This document shows positions 37,266 to 45,543 of a DNA stretch of 64,000 nt, piece by piece. The stretch comes from an uncultured Phycisphaerales bacterium (GTDB taxonomy: Bacteria; Planctomycetota; Phycisphaerae; WQYP01): contig CAIMWO010000044.1 of assembly GCA_903845195.1 (NCBI GenBank), forward strand, positions 1 through 64,000, given 5' to 3'. The translations under genes were made by a program, and so were the position numbers. How positions within the stretch are numbered: position 1 is the stretch's first letter; the number at the start of each line of letters is the position of its first letter. Below the pieces are notes generated by a model. That model was not told the origin of the DNA. It saw only the letters and a list, made by a program, of their open reading frames with translations, and did no database searches.

Positions 37266-39422
37266 ATGAGTCATCGCTTGTTCCTCTGGATCGCCCTCGC
37301 TCTTGTCGGAACGCTGACGGGGTGCGCCGAACCGCGCATCGCGCCACCTGCATTGCCCACCCACTCGATCGTCCATGACATCCCCCGCACGGATCGACCC
37401 ACGATCGATGCCTCGGCATGGCCGGCACATGCGGGACTGCAGATCAACATTATGTCTCCGACCATGCAAACTCCCGTCGAAAAGTCGCCGACCGCACGGA
37501 TCGCCTATGACACCCGTGGCCTGCACGTCTGGGTTTCCGTAACCGACACCACGCCGATGGACGCCGATCCCGGGCAATACATGAAAGATTCGGTCGAATT
37601 CTTCATTGGGCGGGACGACACGCCGGCACAGCGTTACCAGGTGGTGATCACGCCGGGTACGACGCAGAAAAACCCGACGCCGCGGATTGAAGTGATCGAC
37701 AGTCGCGTACCAAAGACAGCCCCGGATCATCTTGCGACGCCTGATTTTGCCGTCGCAAAGCGTGTGGACGGATATGACCTGGAAGTGCTCATGCCATGGT
37801 CCAATCTGGGTATGACGCCGGCCGGAAATCTCACATTGCGGTTCCAGTTGCTGATCAATGACAAGGCGCCGGCGAACTCGATGCGTTGGGTGTGGTATCC
37901 GTCCGAGGAATCGTGGCGTGCGGTTGACGCCATGCAGACGCTGCGCCTGGCCGATCACGCCGGTCCGGCGGTCGACGCCACGGTGGCCGGCCGATACGAA
38001 AGCTTCCGCCGAACTGTGTTGCAGGTCCGAGCGGTGCCAGGTCTGGCCGGCAAGACCGCCACGGTGTACGAGGACGGCCGAATCGCAGCGTCTGCCATGG
38101 CAACTCTGGCCGCGACCGCCGATGGTCATTCCGCCGAGGCACGCCTAATGCTTCCATTCCCTGCCACGCCGTTCGGTCCGCTGAATGTCTCGGTCGACGG
38201 GCGTCCGATCGCGCGGTTCACACTGCCAAAGGCTCCCGATCCGGAAACCGCATTTGACGAAACGGATTTCCGCTTTGATCCCTTCGTGTTCACCGGCACG
38301 CAGTTCCCGAAGGGAGACTTCGAAGATCCTGTCCGCGTCGAAGATTTGATCGGGCCGTATTCCGTGAACACTGAGTTTTACGACCGCCGCTATCAGCCGG
38401 TGAAGACCGCTGAAAAACCGGGGCGTTACGGAGCGGTAGTCACAATTCGGACTACTTCCGGCAAGGCCTACAAACGTTACCTCACACTCTACCGCGCGCC
38501 GCAAAAAATCGACTGGCGAAGCAAGGAGATGCAACTTACCGTGGAGTTACCCAAGGAACTCGGCATCGATCCAGTAACCGCCCACGCGCAGATGTTCTTC
38601 ATCGCCGACGAATTCAAATGGGCGCTCCGCAACACCATCGCGCAGAGCGACTATTGGGCCGCACTGTTCGCATGGCTCGCGGAAACCCCGCCGGATAGCC
38701 CCCGCGCTTTGCAACGCACGGGGCCGTGGGTTGCAGATAATCTGTGGTGGGGAAAATTCCACATGGAGGTGGAGCACACGCCCTATCGTTATCTCGCCTA
38801 CACTCCGGCGGGGTATTTGGATGCTGGCTCAGATAAATTTCCACTGATGATCTTTCTGCACGGCTCCGGTGAAAAGGGCTTGGACATCAACGCCGTGCGC
38901 ACTCGTGCCGCCATCCCCGCGCGCCTGGAAAACAAGATGGACTTGCCGTTCCTCGTGATCGCCCCGCAATGCCCTCCTCGACAGCACTGGAATCCCTGGA
39001 TGCTCAAGGGCCTCATCGAAGAAGTCTCGCAAAAATATCGCGTTGATCCCGACCGCATCTATCTCACTGGCCTCTCCATGGGCGGCTTCGGCACTTGGGA
39101 TACGGCCATCGCCTTTCCCGATCTGTTTGCCGCGATCGTGCCGATCTGCGGCTACGGCGACAAAGAGGACGTGGCCCGTATCGCAAACCTTCCCACCTGG
39201 GTCTTCCACGGCGACGCCGATGCCACTGTGCCGATCAAGCCCGATACCGAAACCGTCGAGGCCCTACGCCAAGCTCATGGACGCGTGCGCTATACGATCT
39301 TTCACGGTGTCGGCCACAATTCATGGGACGCCGCCTATGCCATGCCCGATCTGTACACCTGGATGCTCCAGCAAAAACGCGGCGTACCGGCCCAACCGCC
39401 GGCGACGGCGCCTGCTCAATGA
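37266..39422 (+). CDS. lipoprotein with CBM9-like domain and alpha/beta-hydrolase esterase domain
   Basis: 718 residues from the ATG at 37266 (GGAG ~10 nt upstream); the frame extends to 37065 but crosses non-coding sequence. Signal peptide MSHRLFLWIALALVGTLTGC ends in a lipobox Cys. Residues ~35-240 resemble a carbohydrate-binding CBM9 fold (RIAYDTRGLHVWVSVTDTTP, DSVEFFIGRDD). The C-terminal ~200 residues are an alpha/beta hydrolase: LMIFLHGSGEKG (oxyanion region), YLTGLSMGGFGTW with nucleophile Ser, FHGDADATVP with Asp, and GVGHNSWD with His. This matches polymer or feruloyl-type esterases (CE1-like) on the outer surface. The exact substrate is unknown. Confidence 0.85.
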   Translation: MSHRLFLWIALALVGTLTGCAEPRIAPPALPTHSIVHDIPRTDRPTIDASAWPAHAGLQINIMSPTMQTPVEKSPTARIAYDTRGLHVWVSVTDTTPMDADPGQYMKDSVEFFIGRDDTPAQRYQVVITPGTTQKNPTPRIEVIDSRVPKTAPDHLATPDFAVAKRVDGYDLEVLMPWSNLGMTPAGNLTLRFQLLINDKAPANSMRWVWYPSEESWRAVDAMQTLRLADHAGPAVDATVAGRYESFRRTVLQVRAVPGLAGKTATVYEDGRIAASAMATLAATADGHSAEARLMLPFPATPFGPLNVSVDGRPIARFTLPKAPDPETAFDETDFRFDPFVFTGTQFPKGDFEDPVRVEDLIGPYSVNTEFYDRRYQPVKTAEKPGRYGAVVTIRTTSGKAYKRYLTLYRAPQKIDWRSKEMQLTVELPKELGIDPVTAHAQMFFIADEFKWALRNTIAQSDYWAALFAWLAETPPDSPRALQRTGPWVADNLWWGKFHMEVEHTPYRYLAYTPAGYLDAGSDKFPLMIFLHGSGEKGLDINAVRTRAAIPARLENKMDLPFLVIAPQCPPRQHWNPWMLKGLIEEVSQKYRVDPDRIYLTGLSMGGFGTWDTAIAFPDLFAAIVPICGYGDKEDVARIANLPTWVFHGDADATVPIKPDTETVEALRQAHGRVRYTIFHGVGHNSWDAAYAMPDLYTWMLQQKRGVPAQPPATAPAQ

Positions 39423-39438
39423 TCGGCACAAACCGATG

Positions 39439-42126
39439 TCATTTGCCGATCAGATAATACAACGTGCCCGGCTCCAACTTGATCTCTGCCGCGGTACCAA
39501 CCGTCTTGCCGGGATAACCGTTACCATCCAGCGCGGTCACTTTCAGCCCCGCCGCATCGGCACGCTTCAGCCGCACCGTTCCCTGCATCATCCGGATCAT
39601 CCAGGGATCGCGCCCGATGCTGACGATCTTCTTGATCCCATTGCCGGCATCCTGCGTGCGAAATCCATTCGCCTGCTCCTCCGACATTACCTGCAGCAAC
39701 ATGCAACCTGACGTCTCCAGCGGCTTGTCGTCGAGCGCCACCACCACCACATGCCCCAGGTCCAGATCCGATGTGACCGCCAGATTGGCCGTCGCCACTT
39801 TCCCGGCCGCCTTCAGATTTCCGCACACGCCCTGCGCCGCCGGCGCATTGATCGTCAGCACGCCATGCCCGTAATCCAGCACCAGCTGCCCGTTGGAACT
39901 GCTCACCTTCTGCCTCGCGCGATCGACAAACGCCTTCGCATCCTTGATCGTCGACGGCTTCATGTCGGTCACAAACTGAATATTCGTCCGCCCGACAAAA
40001 TGCACAAGCGGATCGATCAGGCTCGTCGATGTCACCGGCATCCCCTTGGGCACATCTTTCAGTCGCAACTCATCGAACGCCGCCCCCGGCGCCAGCGGAC
40101 TGCCCTTGAGATGCGTCAGATCTTCGACTCGCAGATTCAGATCCACCATCATCTCGCCCGGCGCGATCAGCCCCTTGCGGAAAATCAGCGCCGCCGCAGG
40201 AAATTGCCCCATCATCGCCGGCGACATCAGCGTCCACGGTTGCATGAAAAAGTTCGGCTTCACGTGCCACTGCGCCGTATCGAGCGCGAAGTGCACGATC
40301 GCGTCCGAGTCCTGCAGCGCCCCGTACGTCGCGTAAAATAGCGGCGCCTCCGAGCGGTACCGGTTTGGCCGGTCGAACGTCGTCTCGGAGATCATCGACG
40401 GCAATCCGTTGTACGACACATCCTCCGCCGGATGATCGAACTGCTTTGCCTTCCCCGGCTCCTCCGGATCAAATCGCAAGGCCGACCGATCCGCATACGT
40501 GTGCCCATCGCGCACCGACCACTCCGCGTTATCCCCTTTGTGATCGTTCCCGAAGTACCCGTGACGATCGATGAAATCGCCCGGCGCATAGCTCACCCGC
40601 TCCAGCGGGCCGAGCACCCGTGCGTCGGCCGTGATCCAGTTCGATGCCGCGATCATTCCCTTGAACCCCAGCCCGCGCAGAAACTTGATCTGTTCGCGAT
40701 AGAACCGCGTCTGGCTTTCCAGCAGAAACACCGCCGTATCCTGGTCCCGCGGCGTGCGGTCGGTGAACATGTTCCACAGCGGCCGGAACCCGATGCGATT
40801 CTCCCCCGGTGCATCGCGCCCCACACGCAGGTTATTCCACGCCGCAAACGCCTTCTCCAGCGATCCGTACCGCGGCTTGAGCCACTCGGCAAATTGCGTC
40901 TCCACCATCCGCAACTGCACATCCGGAATGCCCTTCTCATTGAAGGTCCAGAAGAAATACGAATCCTCGTTGAGAATCTCCGCACTGGCGACGGCCGGAT
41001 CGTCGATCAGCCGCTTGCCGCTCTTTTCACCCGGCGTCGTCAGCAGCGCCGTCCACCAACTCTGGTATAGCTTCTGGAAATCGGCGTTGAAAAAGAGCGC
41101 CGCGAACGGATGCGTCTTGCCGTCATATCCCTTGAGTACCGGATTGTCCGCCTTGGGCGAAAACCAAAGCGGAAAGTAGATCGAAAAGTGCGAATAAATC
41201 CCCGCCGCCTTCAGTTCTTCCACGGTCGCAATCGCCTGTTGTACGCGCTTGGGATCGACCGCGCCTGTCTCATCGAACATCCCCCCGTGCAGCCGCACCA
41301 TGTTCACGCCATGCTTGGCCAGCATCCGTGCCGACTTCCGCATCGCCTCGCGCTCCGTGGCCCCCACGCCGTTGACCGCCCAGAACCGCACCGGCTGGCT
41401 GTTGCCGGAGAAAACGAACCTCCCATCCTTCACCGCGACAAATCCATGCTCGCCAGCTGTCTTCTCATTGAGCCCCCGCAAATCCAGCGCCGCCTCGGCC
41501 GTGAACGGATCCTCCGCCGGATTGAACGGCAACCATCCGTTCTCCCCGCTGGCCAAATCCTTCGCCGCCCGCGCCAACTCATCTGGCTTCAGCGCTCCCG
41601 ACGGCAGCAGCGGCTCCGTGCTCAGCACAAAACAATCGAGATACCCGTGATTGGAATTCTTCGACTCCATTCGAAAATCAATGACATTCTTCCCCGCCTT
41701 CAAATCGATCTTGCCGATCTTCATCCACGCCAGGAATCGCAAGTCCGCCTTGCCGTCGGCCGCGACGTTGACGGTATCCACCAGGTCTTTGTCCGTCGCG
41801 ATGGCCTTCCACTCGCCGCCGTTGAGCCGGTACGACAGCGCCGCTTGCACCGGGTTGGCCCGCACCCAGAATTCATACGCCCCCGCCTTCGTGGCCGTCA
41901 CGTCATACGACGCCTCGCCGCGTTCCTTCTCGCTGAAATTGCTGGTGAAATCGCCGCCTGAGAATTGATCCTTCTTCACTTGGTCATACCACCACGGATG
42001 CCGATGCATCGACTGTTTCGCCGGCTTCTCGCCTTCCACCCAGATCCATTCCGCGTGCACCGGCCCCGCCCACAGCCACACCATCGCCGCGATCCATCCA
42101 ACCAGGAAGAAGCGTCCGGTCTTCAT
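39439..42126 (-). CDS. exported glycoside hydrolase, clan-A-like (GH5/GH39 type)
   Basis: 895 residues from the ATG at 42126, preceded by GGAGGAA. Signal peptide FFLVGWIAAMVWLWAGPVHA. An N-terminal carbohydrate-binding-like beta domain (~25-170: YDVTATKAGAYEFWVRANPV, FRMESKNSNHGYLDCF) is followed by a TIM barrel from ~215: FWAVNGVGATEREAMRKSA, GVNMVRLHGGMFDE, the acid/base candidate in AEILNEDSYFFW (~385), and the nucleophile candidate in SMISETTFDRP (~585). The spacing of the two Glu after strands 4 and 7 suits clan GH-A retaining enzymes. The last ~200 residues are beta-rich. Substrate unknown; the family name should be taken as approximate. Confidence 0.8.
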   Translation of the reverse strand: MKTGRFFLVGWIAAMVWLWAGPVHAEWIWVEGEKPAKQSMHRHPWWYDQVKKDQFSGGDFTSNFSEKERGEASYDVTATKAGAYEFWVRANPVQAALSYRLNGGEWKAIATDKDLVDTVNVAADGKADLRFLAWMKIGKIDLKAGKNVIDFRMESKNSNHGYLDCFVLSTEPLLPSGALKPDELARAAKDLASGENGWLPFNPAEDPFTAEAALDLRGLNEKTAGEHGFVAVKDGRFVFSGNSQPVRFWAVNGVGATEREAMRKSARMLAKHGVNMVRLHGGMFDETGAVDPKRVQQAIATVEELKAAGIYSHFSIYFPLWFSPKADNPVLKGYDGKTHPFAALFFNADFQKLYQSWWTALLTTPGEKSGKRLIDDPAVASAEILNEDSYFFWTFNEKGIPDVQLRMVETQFAEWLKPRYGSLEKAFAAWNNLRVGRDAPGENRIGFRPLWNMFTDRTPRDQDTAVFLLESQTRFYREQIKFLRGLGFKGMIAASNWITADARVLGPLERVSYAPGDFIDRHGYFGNDHKGDNAEWSVRDGHTYADRSALRFDPEEPGKAKQFDHPAEDVSYNGLPSMISETTFDRPNRYRSEAPLFYATYGALQDSDAIVHFALDTAQWHVKPNFFMQPWTLMSPAMMGQFPAAALIFRKGLIAPGEMMVDLNLRVEDLTHLKGSPLAPGAAFDELRLKDVPKGMPVTSTSLIDPLVHFVGRTNIQFVTDMKPSTIKDAKAFVDRARQKVSSSNGQLVLDYGHGVLTINAPAAQGVCGNLKAAGKVATANLAVTSDLDLGHVVVVALDDKPLETSGCMLLQVMSEEQANGFRTQDAGNGIKKIVSIGRDPWMIRMMQGTVRLKRADAAGLKVTALDGNGYPGKTVGTAAEIKLEPGTLYYLIGK

Positions 42127-42243
42127 GCGTCGTTCCTCCGCAAGCCGCCCCGCTGGGAAGGGGGGATTCACTCCATCATAAAGCAAAGCCCCGGATTTCC
42201 ATCCGGAGCTCTGCGTGAATCACCTTTTTTTCAGGCAGCGAAC

Positions 42244-43287
42244 TCACCGATCGAACTGCGCATCGAACACAATGCTCGACCGTGCAAAGTCCGCCTTCTT
42301 CACGAACGCCGCCGCTTCCGTCGCACCGTGTTCGCGGTCCATGTTCTGGTCTTCCCATTCCACGGAGAGCGGGCCCTTGTAGCCCACGAAGTTGAGCGTC
42401 CGGATGATCTCCTCGAAGTTCACCGACCCGTGGCCGAGCGAGCGGAATTCCCAATACCGTTCCGGATCGCCGAAGGGCAGGTGCCCGCCGAAGACGCCCG
42501 AGCGCTTGGCCGTGGGGCTGAACCACGCATCCTTCATGTGCACGTGGTAGATGCGATCGCCGAACTCACGGATGAACTGCACGTAATCCACGCCCTGGTA
42601 GACGAAGTGTGACGGATCGTAATTGAAGCCGAACGTCTTGCGTCCCCCCACCGCGTCGATGGCCCGCTTGGCCGAGACAATATCGAACGCAATTTCCGTC
42701 GGATGCACTTCCAGCCCGAACTTCACATCGTGGGCGTCGAACACGTCGAGAATCGGATTCCACCGATTGGCGAAATCCTTGTAGCCGTTCTCCAGCTGGT
42801 TCGGCAGTACCGGCGGGAAAGAATACACCAGGTGCCAGATGCTCGAGCCCGTAAATCCGTTGACCACCACCCGCGGCAACTCGTCCTTGATCTCCTGCGG
42901 TGCCGCATCAAAAAACTTGCGCGCCGCGATCGCCGTCTGCTTCATTTCCTCCGCCGCCCTCTGGCGCACCCCCTCCGGCTTCCCATCGCCGTACACGTTC
43001 TCCGGCAGAATCTGCTTGTGCCGTTCATCGATAAGATCGCAAATCCCCTGCCCGACCAGATGCGACGACACCGCAAAACACTTCAAGTCGTACTTCTGCA
43101 GCGTGGCCCACTTCTTCTCGATGTACCCCGCGCCCGACTTGCCGTCGAGCACCTTGTGAATTTCAAAATGATCCCCCCAGCAGGCCAGTTCCAGACCATC
43201 ATATCCAAAGCCCTTGGCCTTTTTGCAGAGCGTCTCAAACGGCAGATCAGCCCATTGACCCGTAAATAGCGTAACCGGACGTGCCAT
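42244..43287 (-). CDS. sugar phosphate isomerase/epimerase (xylose-isomerase-like TIM barrel)
   Basis: 347 residues, strong GGAGG upstream. AP-endonuclease-2/xylose-isomerase-like barrel with metal-ligand positions in order: [16 protein letters not shown] (~28), [11 protein letters not shown] (~71), [13 protein letters not shown] with a Glu ligand (~195), [12 protein letters not shown] (~228), VHMKDAWF (~253), and [10 protein letters not shown] with the second Glu (~316). No signal peptide. Such proteins isomerise or epimerise sugars or polyols in catabolism. It lies downstream of nothing on its strand and 57 bp upstream of the glycosidase frame, so the two may share a transcript. Confidence 0.9.
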   Translation of the reverse strand: MARPVTLFTGQWADLPFETLCKKAKGFGYDGLELACWGDHFEIHKVLDGKSGAGYIEKKWATLQKYDLKCFAVSSHLVGQGICDLIDERHKQILPENVYGDGKPEGVRQRAAEEMKQTAIAARKFFDAAPQEIKDELPRVVVNGFTGSSIWHLVYSFPPVLPNQLENGYKDFANRWNPILDVFDAHDVKFGLEVHPTEIAFDIVSAKRAIDAVGGRKTFGFNYDPSHFVYQGVDYVQFIREFGDRIYHVHMKDAWFSPTAKRSGVFGGHLPFGDPERYWEFRSLGHGSVNFEEIIRTLNFVGYKGPLSVEWEDQNMDREHGATEAAAFVKKADFARSSIVFDAQFDR

Positions 43288-43369
43288 GAAAACCTCCTCG
43301 CAAATTCGTTATGTAAACACCGCGATCAAACCGGAAATATAGACGTACCCACTCTCCACGGCAAATCCC

Positions 43370-43969
43370 TTGGCACGTCTTACCGATGTACAAGAATCTC
43401 ACGAATCAATAACATGTGATCTAGTTGTGATCGAAGAACGGCCCTTTGGATCGAAGAACGCAATGGCACTTCCTGATATACGGCCCTGGCGCCCTGATTG
43501 TACCGCAGCAATCATCATAGAATCGGACGCCGTCTTGCTAATGCGGGCTCTTGGACACAGAGGTCGCTACTATTTATTGCCCTTTGGCTTTGTCAGAGAT
43601 GACGAGAGTTTGGAATCTGCATGTTTGCGCGGCGCTACGGAAATGATCAAAGGGGCGGCGAAAGATTACTCGCGACAGCTCGGGATTGACTTGGAGCCGG
43701 ATGCGGTGCATTTGACTCTTGGTGCCAAGATTGGCGAACACCCGTGGGACATACGCCGCAGCTACCATTATTTTCTTGCCTATGGCAACAAGAAATCCAT
43801 ATTATCCGGACCAACGTCACAACCGATCGTCCCTGCCGAAAACACTTTTTGGCCATCCTATGAATGGATAGCGATCGCCGACCTCGGGAAAATAAAAAAA
43901 CTTGATCCCCCAGAAGCGATCTCAATGTGCGAACTTGCGCGTTCCTACATAGACTCAACCAAGCGTTGA
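43370..43969 (+). CDS. degenerate Nudix hydrolase-like protein
   Basis: 199 residues; a later in-frame ATG at 43463 (MALPDIRPWRP) is an alternative start. LLPFGFVRDDESLESACLRGATEMI (~63-88) follows the Nudix pattern GX5EX7REUXEE, but the REUXEE core reads RGATEM, so two of the metal-binding Glu are missing. The fold may be kept without the hydrolase activity. GC content is visibly lower than in neighbours and codon use is more A/T-ending (for example ATA, TTG, GAT), which suggests recent acquisition. It stands alone, divergent from the isomerase and convergent with SMP-30. Confidence 0.7.
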   Translation: MARLTDVQESHESITCDLVVIEERPFGSKNAMALPDIRPWRPDCTAAIIIESDAVLLMRALGHRGRYYLLPFGFVRDDESLESACLRGATEMIKGAAKDYSRQLGIDLEPDAVHLTLGAKIGEHPWDIRRSYHYFLAYGNKKSILSGPTSQPIVPAENTFWPSYEWIAIADLGKIKKLDPPEAISMCELARSYIDSTKR

Positions 43970-44061
43970 GGGCCCGCTACTATCCCCGCCGCAATCCAGA
44001 AAAAGCCGTTGTAGAACTGCGTGCCGGAACCTTCACAACGCGGCGCCACCTGCGGCAAAAC

Positions 44062-44952
44062 TCATCCCGCATACTCAAACGCCGGCAGCCCCTTAGCCGG
44101 CACCTTCACACGGAACACCTTGCCCGCATGCGGCTCGGTGCCGCCGGGCGCGTATTCCTCCGGCTTGATCCCCTGCCGCGAAGTCGTGATGAAAAGCTCA
44201 TCCAGGTTCGGCCCACCCAACGCGCACGCCGAAGAGTGGCGCGAACCCGTCGTGTAGACGGTATACAGCAGTTGCTCGCTGGCGGGATCAAAGCAGCAGA
44301 CCCGGCCCCCGCCCCACATGGCGATCCACAGCCGATCCTGGCTATCGATCGTCATCCCGTCCGGATGCCCCAAATCCGGCGCAATCTTCAACGCCGCCCG
44401 CCGGTGCGTGATGTTGCCCGTCGCATCGTCGTAATCAAACGCGTCGACCCGCGCCGTCGGCGTATCAATGTAATACATGATCTTGCGATCCGACGACCAC
44501 ACGATCCCGTTCGATGTCGACACCCCGCCGAGCATCTCATGCAGCGAACGATCCGCGTCCAGGCGATACAGCATGCCCGTCTCCCTGGCCGTGCGCGCCA
44601 CCATCGTGCCCGCCCAGAAACGCCCCGCCGGATCAGCCTTGCCATCGTTAAATCGTGCGTCGCCAAGATTCATCCGCTGCAGGTATTCGATCGCGCCGTT
44701 CTGCTGATTCACCGTGGCAAAACCATCCTTCAGCGCCACGGCCACCACCTCCGGCCGCCGCGTCGGCACCACCGTCCCGCAAGCCGTGCCCGTCGAGACC
44801 GACGTATTCAGCCCCGTCACCGGATCGAACACATTGACCTTGCACCCGTCGATGTCCACCCACAGCAACCGCTGCGTGCGCACATCCCACAGCGCCCCCT
44901 CGCCGTGCTGCGAACTCGTGGAATCCACCGGCAACGCTTCGATCTCCATCAT
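44062..44952 (-). CDS. SMP-30/gluconolactonase family protein
   Basis: 296 residues, six-bladed propeller lactonase family. Metal-site residues: the Glu of HGEGALWD (~17), Asn of ARFNDGKADPAGRFW (~102), Asn of STSNGIVWSSD (~148) and Asp of GHPDGMTIDSQDRLW (~196). The reaction is hydrolysis of sugar lactones such as gluconolactone or L-arabinolactone. No signal peptide, so it is cytoplasmic. Its ATG overlaps the OsmC stop (ATGA type), showing translational coupling. Confidence 0.92.
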   Translation of the reverse strand: MMEIEALPVDSTSSQHGEGALWDVRTQRLLWVDIDGCKVNVFDPVTGLNTSVSTGTACGTVVPTRRPEVVAVALKDGFATVNQQNGAIEYLQRMNLGDARFNDGKADPAGRFWAGTMVARTARETGMLYRLDADRSLHEMLGGVSTSNGIVWSSDRKIMYYIDTPTARVDAFDYDDATGNITHRRAALKIAPDLGHPDGMTIDSQDRLWIAMWGGGRVCCFDPASEQLLYTVYTTGSRHSSACALGGPNLDELFITTSRQGIKPEEYAPGGTEPHAGKVFRVKVPAKGLPAFEYAG

Positions 44953-45377
44953 TTCACCAGTTTCGCATCAAGTTCGATCGGCGTCGCCGACAAGGCCTGC
45001 GAAACCGGACAGCCCACCTTGGCCTTGCCCGCAAACTCCAAAAATGTCTTCTCATCAATGCCCGCCACGGTCCCTTCGCACGTCAACTTGATCTTCGTGA
45101 TCTTGAATCCGTCGCCCACCTTGTCCAGCGTCACCGCCGCCTTGACGGCCATGCGCGTCACCGTGTGCCCCGCACCGGAAAGCATCGCGGAAAGCGCCAT
45201 CGCGTAACACCCGGAATGGGCCGCTGCGATCAGCTCCTCAGGATTTGTCCCCAGCTCACCCTCGAAACGCGTGCCGTACGAATACGGATGATTCAACACG
45301 CCGCTGGCGGTCTTCACGTGGCCCTTGCCCTTGACCAAGTCCCCTTCCCAAACGGCGTCGGCAATACGAGTCGGCAT
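44949..45377 (-). CDS. OsmC-type peroxiredoxin
   Basis: 142 residues from the ATG at 45377, with GGAGAG 7 nt upstream; a GTG at 45383 is too close to that site. The two reactive Cys are present: AAHSGCYAMALS (~55) and KVGCPVSQAL (~124), as in OsmC/Ohr thiol-dependent hydroperoxide reductases. N-terminal GVLNHPYSYGTRFEG is typical OsmC rather than Ohr. First gene of a two-gene unit with SMP-30. Confidence 0.93.
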   Translation of the reverse strand: MPTRIADAVWEGDLVKGKGHVKTASGVLNHPYSYGTRFEGELGTNPEELIAAAHSGCYAMALSAMLSGAGHTVTRMAVKAAVTLDKVGDGFKITKIKLTCEGTVAGIDEKTFLEFAGKAKVGCPVSQALSATPIELDAKLVK

Positions 45378-45398
45378 GATCACTCTCCTGTATCAAGC

Positions 45399-45419
45399 TT
45401 GAAACATGAAACATGAAAC
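45399..45419. repeat. heptad tandem repeat upstream of the OsmC gene
   Basis: TTGAAAC (45399), ATGAAAC (45406) and ATGAAAC (45413) in exact 7-bp register, 22 bp before the OsmC start. They lie between that start and the GH52 stop. Confidence 0.7.
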
Positions 45420-45503
45420 AACGGGCGTAACAGAGTGCCCCACTATCACACGACCATGCACCACGATGGCGCCTGGTCGATCTTACAAACCGGTTCGGAA
45501 TCA

Positions 45504-45528
45504 TAGCCCCGCTTAAGCCGACGGGCTA
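45504..45528. repeat. REP-like palindrome downstream of GH52
   Basis: TAGCCC (45504-45509) and GGGCTA (45523-45528) are inverted repeats around a 13-nt centre that contains the palindrome GCTTAAGC. It lies 16 bp past the GH52 stop and could act as a terminator or be a dispersed palindromic repeat. Confidence 0.5.
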
Positions 45529-45543
45529 CAGATTTTCCGCTAA

